Assembly (NCBI RefSeq): GCF_026236535.1
Contig: NZ_JAHTMW010000030.1
Location: forward strand, 1-64,000
Source of the DNA: Streptomyces sp. SKN60
GTDB lineage: Bacteria > Actinomycetota > Actinomycetes > Streptomycetales > Streptomycetaceae
Direction of reading: 5' to 3'
Length of the DNA: 64,000 nt
Positions 32,931-41,719 of this stretch are shown piece by piece. A program made the position numbers and the translations under genes. The stretch's first letter is position 1. The number at the start of each line of letters is the position of its first letter. Under the pieces are notes generated by a model, which saw only the letters and a list, made by a program, of their open reading frames with translations, did not search any database and was not told where the DNA came from.

Positions 32931-33353
32931 TCAGGCGAAGCCGAGCACCGCGCGATCCTTGACGATGGTGAACAGCCGCAGCGTCCCCGTCATCGCGAAC
33001 AACTGCTTCAGCTGCCGCGGCACCGGTCCCGCGAGCACGAGCCGGCCGTGCGCGAAGTGGGCGGTCAGCAGCTCGTGCAGGAACGACGAGTCGCCGAAGC
33101 CGATCTGCGAGATGTCGAGGACGGTCTGCCGGCAGCCCGAGTGCCGGGCCTCGGTGAGCGCCCGGCGCAGACAGTCGATCGTGTCGACGTCGAACTCCCC
33201 GGTCGCCGCGAGCACCACGGTGCCCGGTGCCGGGGAGGGTTCGCGCACCACCCACGCCGTCCCCGCAGAGGCGCGGTAGGTCCGCGGCTCCTGACCGGCG
33301 GGAGCCGGGTTCCGCTCCCCGCCCTGGGACGGCACGAAATCCACGGGGACCAT
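32931..33353 (-). CDS. STAS-domain anti-anti-sigma factor, second copy
   Basis: The 140-residue STAS protein has a 45-residue N-extension (MVPVDFVPSQGGERNPAPAG) before the domain. The phospho-site region is LDISQIGFGDSSFLHELL, with DSSFL replacing the usual DSTGL but keeping a Ser. GGAGG lies 7 bp upstream of ATG 33353. It could antagonise one of the two HATPases. It is separated from the coupled pair by 82 bp and may have its own promoter. Confidence 0.8.
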   Translation of the reverse strand: MVPVDFVPSQGGERNPAPAGQEPRTYRASAGTAWVVREPSPAPGTVVLAATGEFDVDTIDCLRRALTEARHSGCRQTVLDISQIGFGDSSFLHELLTAHFAHGRLVLAGPVPRQLKQLFAMTGTLRLFTIVKDRAVLGFA

Positions 33354-33428
33354 TGCGGCACCTCCGCTGGGCGCCTGCCCCGATCCGGCCTGCTCATGCG
33401 GCCCGGGGCGGGCGTGGGCCGGGCCGGC

Positions 33429-34487
33429 TCAGGGGCGCAGCGGCTCGCTGAGTTCCACGGCGCGCAGGGCCGCCGCGAGCGAGAGCTCGTCGGGGAAGTC
33501 GAGGGCCGTGTCGGTCAGCTTGATCACGTGCTCGTCGCCGTGCGCGAGGGCGCGCTCGAAGACCTCCTCGGGGGTGCGGGAGCCGGGCGGTGCGGGGACG
33601 ACGGCCTCGGCCGGCGCGTACATCGCGGTCACCGCCGCCGACGCCGTCCACGCGGCGTGCAGGCTCGGCGCCCACAGGTCGCGGGGGAGTGCGGGCAGGG
33701 TGCGCAGGACGGCGTTGGGCGCGGTGGCGGCGTGGACCAGCATGGTCTCCTCGCCGTGGCCGTGGGTGGCGTAGCGGTGGGTCGCGGCGCGCACGAGTTC
33801 GGTGAGCCGCTCGTACGCCGCGTCCGGCCCGGTCACGGACGCCGCCCAGACCGGCAGCTCCCCGACCCGCCCGAGCCGGTCGGGGAAGCTCCCCTCCTGC
33901 CCGGCGATGCGCGGTACGGCGTCGAGCGCGGCGGAGGCGGTGGCGCCGTCCGCGCCCGGCCGCGGGGTGACGCCGGTGACGGGGCGGTGCCGGGCGGCCC
34001 AGTAGCCGAGGCCGTGCGCCAGCTCGGTGAGCCGCGGAGCGGTGTGGTCGTCGCCGTCCGCGAGCAGGGTGCGTACAGCGTGCCCGACGCGGATCACGGG
34101 GTGCGTCGAACCGCCGTACATCCCGGGCAGCAGCCGCGGCCACCACTCGGCGAGCACGTCCCGCCACGGGCGCTCGGCCAGCTCCCGGCCGAAGTGCCCG
34201 ATCCAGTCGGCGGCCCGCCGCGGGTCGCCCAGCGCCTCCCGCCAGTCCTCGCCGGTGACGGGCGCGACCCCGGCCGGGAACTCCTCCAGCTTCGGCGCGT
34301 ACGCGTCGAGCCACCGATGCACCGTCCGCCCCTCCCCGCGCGTGGCCAGCGCCTCCACGGCCATCGGCGCGTGATTGGTGAGCCGCCCGAGCCGCCCGAG
34401 CCGCTCGGGCCCGCTGGAGTGCAGCCGCTCCAACGCCTCGTCGAGGACGCCGGTGCGGTCGGTGCTGTGCCTGCCTGTCGTCTCCAT
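33429..34487 (-). CDS. Questin oxidase-like protein
   Basis: The 352-residue protein is a helical protein of the questin oxidase family (formerly DUF4243). Landmarks are NHAPMAVEAL near residue 38, HGLGYWAARH, a GHGEETMLVHAATAPNAVLRTL stretch and the C-terminal DEHVIKLTDTALD. In fungi the family performs Baeyer-Villiger-like anthraquinone ring opening, but bacterial functions are unknown. The start at ATG 34487 lacks a strong ribosome site. It is downstream of, and possibly co-transcribed with, nothing obvious. Confidence 0.7.
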   Translation of the reverse strand: METTGRHSTDRTGVLDEALERLHSSGPERLGRLGRLTNHAPMAVEALATRGEGRTVHRWLDAYAPKLEEFPAGVAPVTGEDWREALGDPRRAADWIGHFGRELAERPWRDVLAEWWPRLLPGMYGGSTHPVIRVGHAVRTLLADGDDHTAPRLTELAHGLGYWAARHRPVTGVTPRPGADGATASAALDAVPRIAGQEGSFPDRLGRVGELPVWAASVTGPDAAYERLTELVRAATHRYATHGHGEETMLVHAATAPNAVLRTLPALPRDLWAPSLHAAWTASAAVTAMYAPAEAVVPAPPGSRTPEEVFERALAHGDEHVIKLTDTALDFPDELSLAAALRAVELSEPLRP

Positions 34488-34535
34488 ACGGGGGACCGTA
34501 GGCCGCGCGGGCCGGGCGGCGGAACGGGCTCAAGT

Positions 34536-34570
34536 CCTAGGCCGGGAACCGCCGCCGGGCCTAGGCCGGG
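34536..34570. repeat. Direct repeat upstream of the deaminase gene
   Basis: CCTAGGCCGGG occurs at 34536-34546 and again at 34560-34570, a 24-bp offset, in the divergent region before the questin oxidase-like gene. It may be a regulator binding pair. Confidence 0.35.
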
Positions 34571-34774
34571 TCCTGGGGTGAGTCCTGGGGCTTCGGCGCG
34601 TATCGAGGTACTTCTGGGACCTCGCCCGTACATCGCCGGCCCGAACGCCACACGCCCGGACACCCGTTCGTGGTTCGTGCGTTCCGTACGAAGAAATTTC
34701 TCGTGCGGGTGGAGTGGCGGGGGAAAAGGCCGTCGCACGCCCCATGGCGCGCCGGGACTCGCGATCATGCCGGG

Positions 34775-36415
34775 GTGATCAATTCCGTACCCCCACAGGA
34801 CCTCAACCACCCCGCCCCGCGCCGCACTTCGCGCCGCCGGGCGCTGCTCGTCGCCGCGCTGTGTCTGCTGCCGGCGGCCGTCGCCGCCCCGGCGGGTCAG
34901 GCGAGCGCCGCGCCCGGCGCGCCCGCCGCGCCGCGGCCGGCGGTGACGGCGGGGGAGGCGGTGGCCTCCGCGCGGCTCGCCGCGATCCGCCAGGACCCGG
35001 CCGCGCTGCAGGCCTTCTTCCGGGCCATGCCCAAGGGCGGTGAGCTGCACAACCACCTCTCCGGCGCGGTCACCACCGAGTATCTGATCGAGCTCGCCGC
35101 CGAGGACGGCCTCTGCATCGACACCAAGACGATGACGGCCGTCGCGCCACCGTGCGGCCCGGGCACGCGCCCCGCCGCCGACGCGCGCACCGACGGCGCC
35201 TTCCACGACGCGCTCGTACGCGAGTGGTCGATGCAGGACTTCCCGCCCGGCGGCAACGGCCACGACCACTTCTTCGACACCTTCGGCAAGTTCGGCGAGG
35301 TGACCTGGCGGCACCGCGGCAAGCTGCTCGCCGAGTTCGCCGACACCGTGGCCGAGCAGAACCAGTTCTATCTGGAGACCATGGTCAGCCCGGCCTCCGA
35401 CAGCGCGAAGAAGCTCGCGGGCGAGGTCGGCTGGGACGCCGACCTGGCCCGGATGCACAGCAAGCTGGTCGCCGGCGGCAAGCTCGACAAGGTGGTCGCC
35501 GAGGCGCGCAAGGAGGCCGACGCCGGTGACGCGGAGTTCCGCACGGAGGCCCGCTGCGCCACCGACGCGCCCCGCCCCGGCTGCGGGCTGACGGTCCGCT
35601 GGATCTCCCAGGTCTCGCGCGGCAGCACCGACGAGCGGGTCTTCACGCAGATGGCGCTCGGCATGCGGCTCGCCGAGGCCGACCCGCGCTTCGTCGCGGT
35701 CAACCTCGTGCAGCCCGAGGACTGGGACACCTCCCTGGCCAACTACCGCACCCAGATGCGGATGCTGCAGTACCTGCGCGGTGTCTACCCGAAGGCCCAC
35801 GTCACCCTGCACGCGGGCGAGCTGTGGCCCGGTCTCGTCAAGCCCGAGCACCTCACCTTCCACATCGGCGAGGCGGTGAACACGGCCGGCGCCGAGCGCA
35901 TCGGGCACGGCGTCGACCTCGTCCACGAGGACGACTGGCAGCGGGTCGCCGACACCATGGCCGCGCGGCGGATCGCCGTCGAGGTGCCGTTCACCAGCAA
36001 CGCGCAGATCCTCGGCGTCAAGGGCGCCGACCACCCCTTCGAGACGTACCGCGCGCACGGCGTCCCGGTCGTCCTCGCCACCGACGACCCGGGCGTCTCG
36101 CGGATCGACATCACCCACGAGTACCGCTACGCCGCCGAGACGTACGACCTCGGCTACCGCGAGCTGAAGGACCTGGCCCGCGCCTCCCTGGAGTTCGCCT
36201 TCCTGCCCGGCGCCAGCATCTGGCAGGGCAACCCGACGCGTGACGGCTACCGCCTCGCCGGTGCCTGCCGCCACGACGAGCCGGGCTCCGAGCGGCTGCG
36301 CCCCGCCTGCCGCCGGCTCCTCGACGCCAGCCCCAAGGCCGCCGTCGAGTGGCGCCAGGAGGCCGCGTTCGGCGCCTTCGAGCACCGCGTCGCGACGGGC
36401 TCCGTGGGCAGCTGA
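34775..36415 (+). CDS. Exported adenosine deaminase family protein
   Basis: The 546-residue protein begins at GTG 34775 (VINSVPPQDLNHPAPRRTSRRR), then a hydrophobic segment with a twin-arginine look (SRRRALLVAALCLLPAAVAAPA) and an AxA cleavage site, so it is exported. The deaminase core has zinc ligands in GGELHNHLSG (His92, His94), LHAGE, RIGHGVDL and the TDDPGV segment with the catalytic Asp pair. Cys residues in the mature part may form disulfides. The start is uncertain: the frame stays open to 34670. A secreted deaminase would degrade extracellular adenosine or deoxyadenosine for purine salvage. Confidence 0.75.
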   Translation: MINSVPPQDLNHPAPRRTSRRRALLVAALCLLPAAVAAPAGQASAAPGAPAAPRPAVTAGEAVASARLAAIRQDPAALQAFFRAMPKGGELHNHLSGAVTTEYLIELAAEDGLCIDTKTMTAVAPPCGPGTRPAADARTDGAFHDALVREWSMQDFPPGGNGHDHFFDTFGKFGEVTWRHRGKLLAEFADTVAEQNQFYLETMVSPASDSAKKLAGEVGWDADLARMHSKLVAGGKLDKVVAEARKEADAGDAEFRTEARCATDAPRPGCGLTVRWISQVSRGSTDERVFTQMALGMRLAEADPRFVAVNLVQPEDWDTSLANYRTQMRMLQYLRGVYPKAHVTLHAGELWPGLVKPEHLTFHIGEAVNTAGAERIGHGVDLVHEDDWQRVADTMAARRIAVEVPFTSNAQILGVKGADHPFETYRAHGVPVVLATDDPGVSRIDITHEYRYAAETYDLGYRELKDLARASLEFAFLPGASIWQGNPTRDGYRLAGACRHDEPGSERLRPACRRLLDASPKAAVEWRQEAAFGAFEHRVATGSVGS

Positions 36416-36650
36416 CCCACCGGCCCATCCGGTACGTCCGCCCCGTCGTCCACCACCCCTCCCCGGGGCGGGCGGCGGGGCGGCGTCACTCCGGAGGCCC
36501 GCCGGCGCCGGGCGTGCGTCCCCGTCCCGCCGGTGGCGGTGGGCGTCCCGGCGGCGCGGTGCCCTTTCTCCCTGCGGATGTCCGCCGGTGGATCGGCGGG
36601 CTACCCTCTGGCCGGTCAACCGCGTTCCGTCAGAAGGGGGTTCGACCGCC

Positions 36651-37175
36651 ATGACCGCGTCGTCCCGTGCCTCGATGCTCGACCTGCTCTCGGCCGACGG
36701 CCCCGACCCGGACCATGCCGAGGCGCTGATGCTCTACGGCCGGCTCGTCGGCACCTGGCGCGTCGAGAACCGCTACCGGTTCCCCGACGGGGAGTGGCGC
36801 ACCGCGGCGGGCGAGTGGCGGTTCGGCTGGACGCTCGGCGGACGGGTCGTGCAGGACGTGCTCCACTGCCCCGACTTCCACGGTCCCTACCCCGGCACCA
36901 CGGTGCGGATGTACGACGTGACCACCGGGCTGTGGCAGATCACCTGGTTCTCGCCGAAGCTGCCCTCGTACTTCTCCCAGACGGGCCGCCCCGACGGCGC
37001 CGGCGGCATGATCCAGGAGGGCACCGACGCCGAGGGCAGGCCCTCGCGCTGGACCTTCGGCGACGTCACGCCGGACTCCTTCCACTGGCAGGGCTTCGTC
37101 GCCACGCCCGACGGCGGCTGGGACCTGTTCCAGGAGATGCACGCGTCCCGGGACGGGGGTCAACCGATCGGCTGA
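36651..37175 (+). CDS. Lipocalin-like / DUF1579-type protein
   Basis: The 174-residue cytoplasmic protein starts at ATG 36651 after AGAAGGGGG. It is rich in Trp and predicted to form a beta-barrel: LVGTWRVENRYRFPDG, GEWRFGWTLGG, DFHGPYPGTTVRMYD and SRWTFGDVTPDSFHWQG. The pattern matches small heme or lipid binding proteins of the DUF1579 kind. Function is unknown. It lies between the deaminase and the frameshifted heme-binding gene. Confidence 0.6.
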   Translation: MTASSRASMLDLLSADGPDPDHAEALMLYGRLVGTWRVENRYRFPDGEWRTAAGEWRFGWTLGGRVVQDVLHCPDFHGPYPGTTVRMYDVTTGLWQITWFSPKLPSYFSQTGRPDGAGGMIQEGTDAEGRPSRWTFGDVTPDSFHWQGFVATPDGGWDLFQEMHASRDGGQPIG

Positions 37176-37316
37176 CCCCGGGGTCGGCCGGCCGGGGCCG
37201 CGACAGGGGCCGGCGGGCGGACCGGGCGGGGTCGCCGGCGGACCCAGGATGGATGACGGAGCGGGACGGCGCAGCGCCTCCCGGGCCGCGACCACCATCA
37301 CGAGGAGTCATCCACC

Positions 37317-37872
37317 ATGAAGAAGATCTTGATGCGGGCCCGTGTCCTGACCGGCGGCGCCACCCTCGTCGTCCTCGGCGCCGGCTCCTTCGGTGCCGTC
37401 TCGGCGAACGCCGCCACGCCCGCCGCCGCCCCGGCCGGTCGTCGCCAAGGCGGACGCCGAGGGCGACAACACGCGCCAGACGACCCACCTGACGATCGAG
37501 GCCGCGACGAAGGCCGCGCAGGCCGCCCTGAAGGCCGCCGAGAAGGAGAACCAGCGGGTGTCGGTGGCGGTCGTGGACCGCGACGGCAACACCGTCGTGA
37601 CCCTGCGCGGCGACGGCGCGGGCCCGCAGTCCTACGAGTCGGCCGTGAAGAAGGCGTACACCGCGGTCTCCTGGAACGCCCCGACCTCCGAGCTGGTCAA
37701 GCGCCTCACCAACGCGCCGACCCTGAAGGACATCCCCGGCACCCTCTTCCTCGCCGGCGGCGCCCCCGTCGCCGCCAAGGGCGCCCCTATCGCGGGCATC
37801 GGCGTCGCGGGCGCGCCCTCCGGCGACCTGGACGAGAAGTTCGCCCAGGCCGGCGTCGCCGCCCTCAACTGA
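37317..37872 (+). pseudogene. HbpS-type heme-binding protein, frameshifted
   Basis: The signal peptide is in one frame (ATG 37317, MKKILMRARVLTGGATLVVLGAG, ending SANAATPAAAPA) and the mature domain in the +1 frame. The mature part runs from VVAKADAEGDNTRQTTHLTI to 37872 and matches the GlcG/HbpS family: HLTIEAATKAAQAALKAAE, VAVVDRDGN, SAVKKAYTAVSW and LAGGAPVAA. The two halves meet at about 37430-37440, within CCCCGGCCGGTCG, where one extra base (or two missing) is needed to restore the frame. A shorter cytoplasmic form starting at GTG 37393 is possible. Either the gene is disrupted in this strain or the base call is wrong. HbpS binds heme outside the cell and modulates SenS/SenR; those partners are absent here. 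Confidence 0.75.
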
Positions 37873-37898
37873 GGTAATGAAAAGAGGACTTGGCCGAC

Positions 37899-40097
37899 TC
37901 AGGCGCTCGTGAGGATCACGAGCTGCCGGGTCGCCCGGGTCATCGCGACATAGCGGTCGACGGCACCCTCGACGCCGGTGCCGAACCGCTCGGGGTCGAC
38001 CAGGACCACCAGGTCGAACTCCAGGCCCTTCGACAGCTCCGGGGTGAGCGAGAAGACCCGCTCCCTGCCCCGCACCACGGGACCGCCGATGACGCAGGCG
38101 GTCCCTTCGGCGTGCTCGGCCGGCCACGCGTCCAGGATCCCGTCCAGGTCCGTGACCGGGCCGTGCACCACGGGGACGCCGGAACGGCGCACCGAGGTCG
38201 GCACGTTGGCGTCGGGCAGCGCGGCCCGGATGGCGGGCTCGGCCTCGGCCATCACCTCTTCCGGCGTACGGTAGTTGATGCTCAGCGAGGCCATCTCGAC
38301 CCGGTCCAGGCCGACCCGCTCCAGGCGCTCCCGCCACGACTCGGTGAAGCCGTGCCGGGCCTGCGCGCGGTCGCCGACCGCTGTGAAGGAGCGCGACGGG
38401 CAGCGCAGCAGCAGCATCTGCCACTCGGCGTCGGTGAGTTCCTGCGCCTCGTCGACCACGATGTGCGCGAACGGCCCGGCGAGCGCGTCCCGTTCGGAGC
38501 CCGGCAGGACGCTCTCGTCGACCAGGCTGACCTTCGCGTCCTCGCCGCGCAGCATCCGTACCAGGCCCTCGCCGTCGTCCCCGTCCGCGCCGGAGTCGGC
38601 GGCCGCCGCGATCAGGTTGTCGACCACCGCCGACATCTCCCGGCGCTGGTCGGCGAGCGCCTGCTCGTAGCGGCGCAGCCGCAGCCCCGCCTCCGGGTCG
38701 CCGAGCCGCTGCCGCGCCGCGTCAAGGAGCGGCAGGTCGGAGACCGTCCACGCCCGGGCGTCCGCGCGCTGCAGCAGCCGCACCTCGTCCCGCGACAGCC
38801 ACGGTGCGCAAAGACGCAGATACGCCGGTACGGACCAGAGGTCGCCCACCAGGTCGGCCGGATCGAGCACCGGCCAGGCCCCGTGCAGCGTCTCGGCCAG
38901 CTCCCGGTCGGCGCGCAGCGCCCGGCGGAACGCCTCCTCGGCCACCTCGGTGTCCTCGTCCAGCTTCTCCAGGAGCAGACTGCCCAGCTCCGCCCAGATC
39001 CGCTCGCGGGCCTCGTTGTGCGGCACGCCGTCGGCGGCCTCGAAGGCCTCCGCCCAGTCGTCGGCGGTGAGCCGCAGCTCCGCCCACGGGGTGCTGACGG
39101 TCAGCGCCTGCGTGGGCGCCTCCTCGTAGAACCGCACCGCGAGCTCGATCGAGCGCACCATCTCGGCGGAGGCCTTCAGCCGCGCCACCTCCGGGTCGCT
39201 CTCCGGCACCGCAGCGGCGCCCTCGGGGACCAGGTCGCGCACCGTGCAGGTGCGCACGCCCTCCTCGCCGAGGCTGGGCAGCACGTCGGAGACGTACGCC
39301 AGATACGGCCGGCTCGGGCCGACGAAGAGGACGCCGCCGCGCCGGTGCCCGAGGCGCGGGTCGGAGTAGAGCAGATGGGCGGTGCGGTGCAGGGCGACCA
39401 CGGTCTTGCCGGTGCCCGGGCCGCCGTCGACGACCAGCGCGCCGCGCGAGCCGGCCCGGATGATCGCGTCCTGGTCGGCCTGGATCGTGGCCAGCACGTC
39501 CCGCATGCGCTCGGAGCGGTTGGAGCCGAGGCTCGCGATGAACGCGGACTGGTCGTCGAGCGCCGCGTGCCCTTCGAGGCCGTCGGCGCTGAACACCTCG
39601 TCCCAGTAGTCGTGGATCCGGCCGCCGGTCCACTGGTAGCGGCGGCGGCTGGCCAGGCCCATCGGGCGGGCGTGGGTCGCGGCGAAGAAGGGTTCGGCGG
39701 CCGGCGAGCGCCAGTCGACGAGCAGCCGCCGCCCGGCGGCGTCGGTGAGGCCGAGTCGCCCGATGTAGACGGGCTCGGTGGAGTCGGGGCCGGCGGAGCC
39801 CGTTCCGGCCGGGTCCGCGGGGACGATCCGCCCCAGGCACAGGTCCAGGCCGAAGCGGCGCAGGGTGCGCAGCCGGGCGGTCAGCCGGTGGATCTCGTTG
39901 TCCCGCTCCATCGCCTCGCGGCCGATCCCGCCCGGCGCCCTGCGCAGCACGGCGAGCCGGTCCGACAGCTCGGCGATCGACTCCTCCAGGCTCTCGGCGA
40001 CGGCCGCGAAGTGCTGCTCGTCGGCGGCGATCAGTGCCGCGGCGGCCTTGGGGGAGTGGTGGTCGGACAGATTGAACGCGGACGTATGCGTACGCAC
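37899..40097 (-). CDS. helR: RNA polymerase-recycling ATPase HelR
   Basis: The 732-residue UvrD/HelD-like SF1 ATPase has an N-terminal helical coiled coil (about 20-90, AESLEESIAELSDRLAVL) that inserts into RNA polymerase in HelD-type proteins. The Walker A is GGPGTGKT (225-232) and the Walker B-like motif is VVDEAQEL. Further motifs are SINYRTPEE and TRATRQLVIL near the C-terminus. HelR removes rifamycin from RNA polymerase and gives rifamycin tolerance (established for Streptomyces). GTG 40097 is the start. A palindrome matching the rifamycin-associated element lies 59 bp upstream. Confidence 0.85.
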   Translation of the reverse strand: MRTHTSAFNLSDHHSPKAAAALIAADEQHFAAVAESLEESIAELSDRLAVLRRAPGGIGREAMERDNEIHRLTARLRTLRRFGLDLCLGRIVPADPAGTGSAGPDSTEPVYIGRLGLTDAAGRRLLVDWRSPAAEPFFAATHARPMGLASRRRYQWTGGRIHDYWDEVFSADGLEGHAALDDQSAFIASLGSNRSERMRDVLATIQADQDAIIRAGSRGALVVDGGPGTGKTVVALHRTAHLLYSDPRLGHRRGGVLFVGPSRPYLAYVSDVLPSLGEEGVRTCTVRDLVPEGAAAVPESDPEVARLKASAEMVRSIELAVRFYEEAPTQALTVSTPWAELRLTADDWAEAFEAADGVPHNEARERIWAELGSLLLEKLDEDTEVAEEAFRRALRADRELAETLHGAWPVLDPADLVGDLWSVPAYLRLCAPWLSRDEVRLLQRADARAWTVSDLPLLDAARQRLGDPEAGLRLRRYEQALADQRREMSAVVDNLIAAAADSGADGDDGEGLVRMLRGEDAKVSLVDESVLPGSERDALAGPFAHIVVDEAQELTDAEWQMLLLRCPSRSFTAVGDRAQARHGFTESWRERLERVGLDRVEMASLSINYRTPEEVMAEAEPAIRAALPDANVPTSVRRSGVPVVHGPVTDLDGILDAWPAEHAEGTACVIGGPVVRGRERVFSLTPELSKGLEFDLVVLVDPERFGTGVEGAVDRYVAMTRATRQLVILTSA

Positions 40098-40593
40098 GTG
40101 GTGAAGCTCCCATTTCCGCAGGTTCCGGCGTCAGGAGAGCGATTGTGCGGCAGCAGGGGGGCCTTGCCGCAAGGCCCCCCATGCGCTATAACTTAAGAGT
40201 GGCGAGGAGAGCGTTCCTCGCCTCTTCTGTTGTACGGGCCGGGATCACGCCTGCTCGGTCGCGAGCAGCGCCCAGATCTGAAGAGCGCGCCGCCCTCCAG
40301 TCCTGAGGGCTGGGATCGGGCGCCGGATCGGGCGACGGGTCCGGGTGGTGCGGCCGGCCGGTGACGGGCGTCCGCACCCCTGGTGAACGCTGCCCAGCCC
40401 AGGCGAGCGCCAACGGACGTGCCCAGTACGGCCGTCGGCGATGCCGGTGTGTCACGGCGGATCACGGCTGGGGAAAGCGGCCACCGCCGACGCCGGTTCC
40501 CCCGACGGACGCCTCGTCCTCGCCGGCGCGACCGACGACCACGGCTGGGGCTGAGCACCGGCGTGCTCGCCCAGTACTGGACTCCCTGAGCCG
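40098..40593. other. HelR promoter region with rifamycin-associated element
   Basis: This 496-bp region holds the RAE-like palindrome (40156-40180) and a second hairpin, GGCGAGGA (40201-40208) against TCCTCGCC (40215-40222). No convincing gene remains. A short plus-strand frame ending near 40554 (SPDGRLVLAGATDDHGWG) looks like a fragment of a lost protein, but it has no start context. A 10-bp palindrome, CCAGTACTGG, is at 40571-40580. Confidence 0.5.
40156..40180 (-). promoter_or_regulatory. Rifamycin-associated element (RAE) upstream of helR
   Basis: A perfect 11-bp inverted repeat, GGGGGGCCTTG (40156-40166) and CAAGGCCCCCC (40170-40180), surrounds a 3-nt centre. The minus-strand core CTTGCGGCAAGG matches the published RAE found before rifamycin-resistance genes. 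A TATAGC hexamer lies just upstream (40190-40185 on the minus strand). Position, orientation and palindrome support induction of helR by rifamycins. Confidence 0.75.
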
Positions 40594-41571
40594 TCAGCCT
40601 CGCGGTGGCGCCGTGCTCGCACCCGGCACCAGGCCCGGCAGGAGCAGCCGAGGTGCGGGCGGCACGGCGCCGGGCGGGGTGGCGAGGGCCAGGTCCACGG
40701 CCTGGCGGGACATCTCGCGCTTCGGCAGCACCACCGAGGTGAGCGTCGAGCGGGACAGCAGGCCCTCCGGGGTGTCGTCGTGGGCGACCAGCGAGAGGTC
40801 GTGCGGGACCGAGCGGCCCAGGGCGCGGGCCGCCTCCGTGGCCGCCGCGGCCAGCACGTCGTGGGTGGCGAAGAGCGCGGTGGCCCCGGGGTGGGCGCGC
40901 AGGGCGGCGAGCGCCGTGTCGAGGCCGGCGCGGAAGGCCGGGGCCGGGGCCAGATGGACGGGGGAGTCCTCGCGGAAGGCGCGCCGGAAGCCCTCGACGC
41001 GTACGGAGTGGGCGGGGCTCGCCAGGATCACCGCCCGCTCGTGGCCCAGCTCGCGCAGATGGCGGCCGGCGAGCCCGCCGCCGTACGCGTAGTCGATGGT
41101 GACCACCGGGAAGCCGGGCGGCACCGGCGCCTCCCACGCGCACAGCACCACCGGGAAGCGGGCGTCCGCGAGCAGCGGCAGATGGCCGGTGAGCCCCTGG
41201 TCCCCGGCGATCAGGAGCGCGTCCACCGAGCGGCTGGTGAGCCCCGCCAGATGGCGGCGGGCCCGCTCGCCGTCCCGCCGGGTCGTGCAGAGCAGCAGAT
41301 GGTGACCGCGCTCCTCCAGGGCGTCCTCGACCTCCTCCACGACGTCCGCGTAGAACGGCGCCGACACCGTCGGCACGAAGAGGCCCACCGTGCGCGTGCT
41401 GCCCGTCGCCAGCGAACGGGCCACCAGATTGGGTACGTAACCGAGTTCGGCGATCGCCGCGCGCACCCGCGCCTCGGTGGCCGGGCGCACCGCCACCCGT
41501 CCCGTCACGACGTTCGACACGGTCTGCTTGGTGACGCCGGCCCGTTCCGCCACCTCCCGCATGGTCACCAT
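40594..41571 (-). CDS. LacI family transcriptional regulator
   Basis: The 325-residue protein has an N-terminal LacI helix-turn-helix with the hinge (TMREVAERAGVTKQTVSNVVTGR, VRAAIAELGYVPNLVARSLATG) and a periplasmic-binding-protein-like effector domain. ATG 41571 is chosen; ATG 41562 is an alternative. It is divergent from the beta-trefoil protein gene, and a palindrome lies between them at 41650-41663. It probably represses that gene in response to a sugar. Confidence 0.85.
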   Translation of the reverse strand: MVTMREVAERAGVTKQTVSNVVTGRVAVRPATEARVRAAIAELGYVPNLVARSLATGSTRTVGLFVPTVSAPFYADVVEEVEDALEERGHHLLLCTTRRDGERARRHLAGLTSRSVDALLIAGDQGLTGHLPLLADARFPVVLCAWEAPVPPGFPVVTIDYAYGGGLAGRHLRELGHERAVILASPAHSVRVEGFRRAFREDSPVHLAPAPAFRAGLDTALAALRAHPGATALFATHDVLAAAATEAARALGRSVPHDLSLVAHDDTPEGLLSRSTLTSVVLPKREMSRQAVDLALATPPGAVPPAPRLLLPGLVPGASTAPPRG

Positions 41572-41649
41572 GGCGTCGCACCGTAGCCCGGCCGCCAACC
41601 GCGGTCAAGGGACGGTGATTTCACGGACGCGACTGCGCCGCGCCTCTTG

Positions 41650-41663
41650 TTTTACCGGTCAAA
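41650..41663. promoter_or_regulatory. LacI-type operator
   Basis: TTTTACCGGTCAAA is a near-palindrome centred on ACCGGT (TTT-x-ACCGGT-x-AAA), the size and central CG expected of LacI family sites. It lies 57-70 bp upstream of the secreted beta-trefoil gene and 79-92 bp from the LacI start. Confidence 0.5.
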
Positions 41664-41719
41664 TGAGCTCTATCGTCCGTGGCCGTTCGGCAACTCCGGC
41701 CCCCGCCCAGGGAGTTCAC

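Noticed and set aside
34670..34774. Extended N-terminus of the deaminase from GTG 34670
   Set aside because: The extra 35 residues do not resemble a signal peptide, and the segment overlaps the probable promoter.
40450..40560. Plus-strand frame with SPDGRLVLAGATDDHGWG near its end
   Set aside because: It has no start codon with a ribosome site and is only about 36 codons long; at best a fragment, so it is only mentioned in the intergenic entry.
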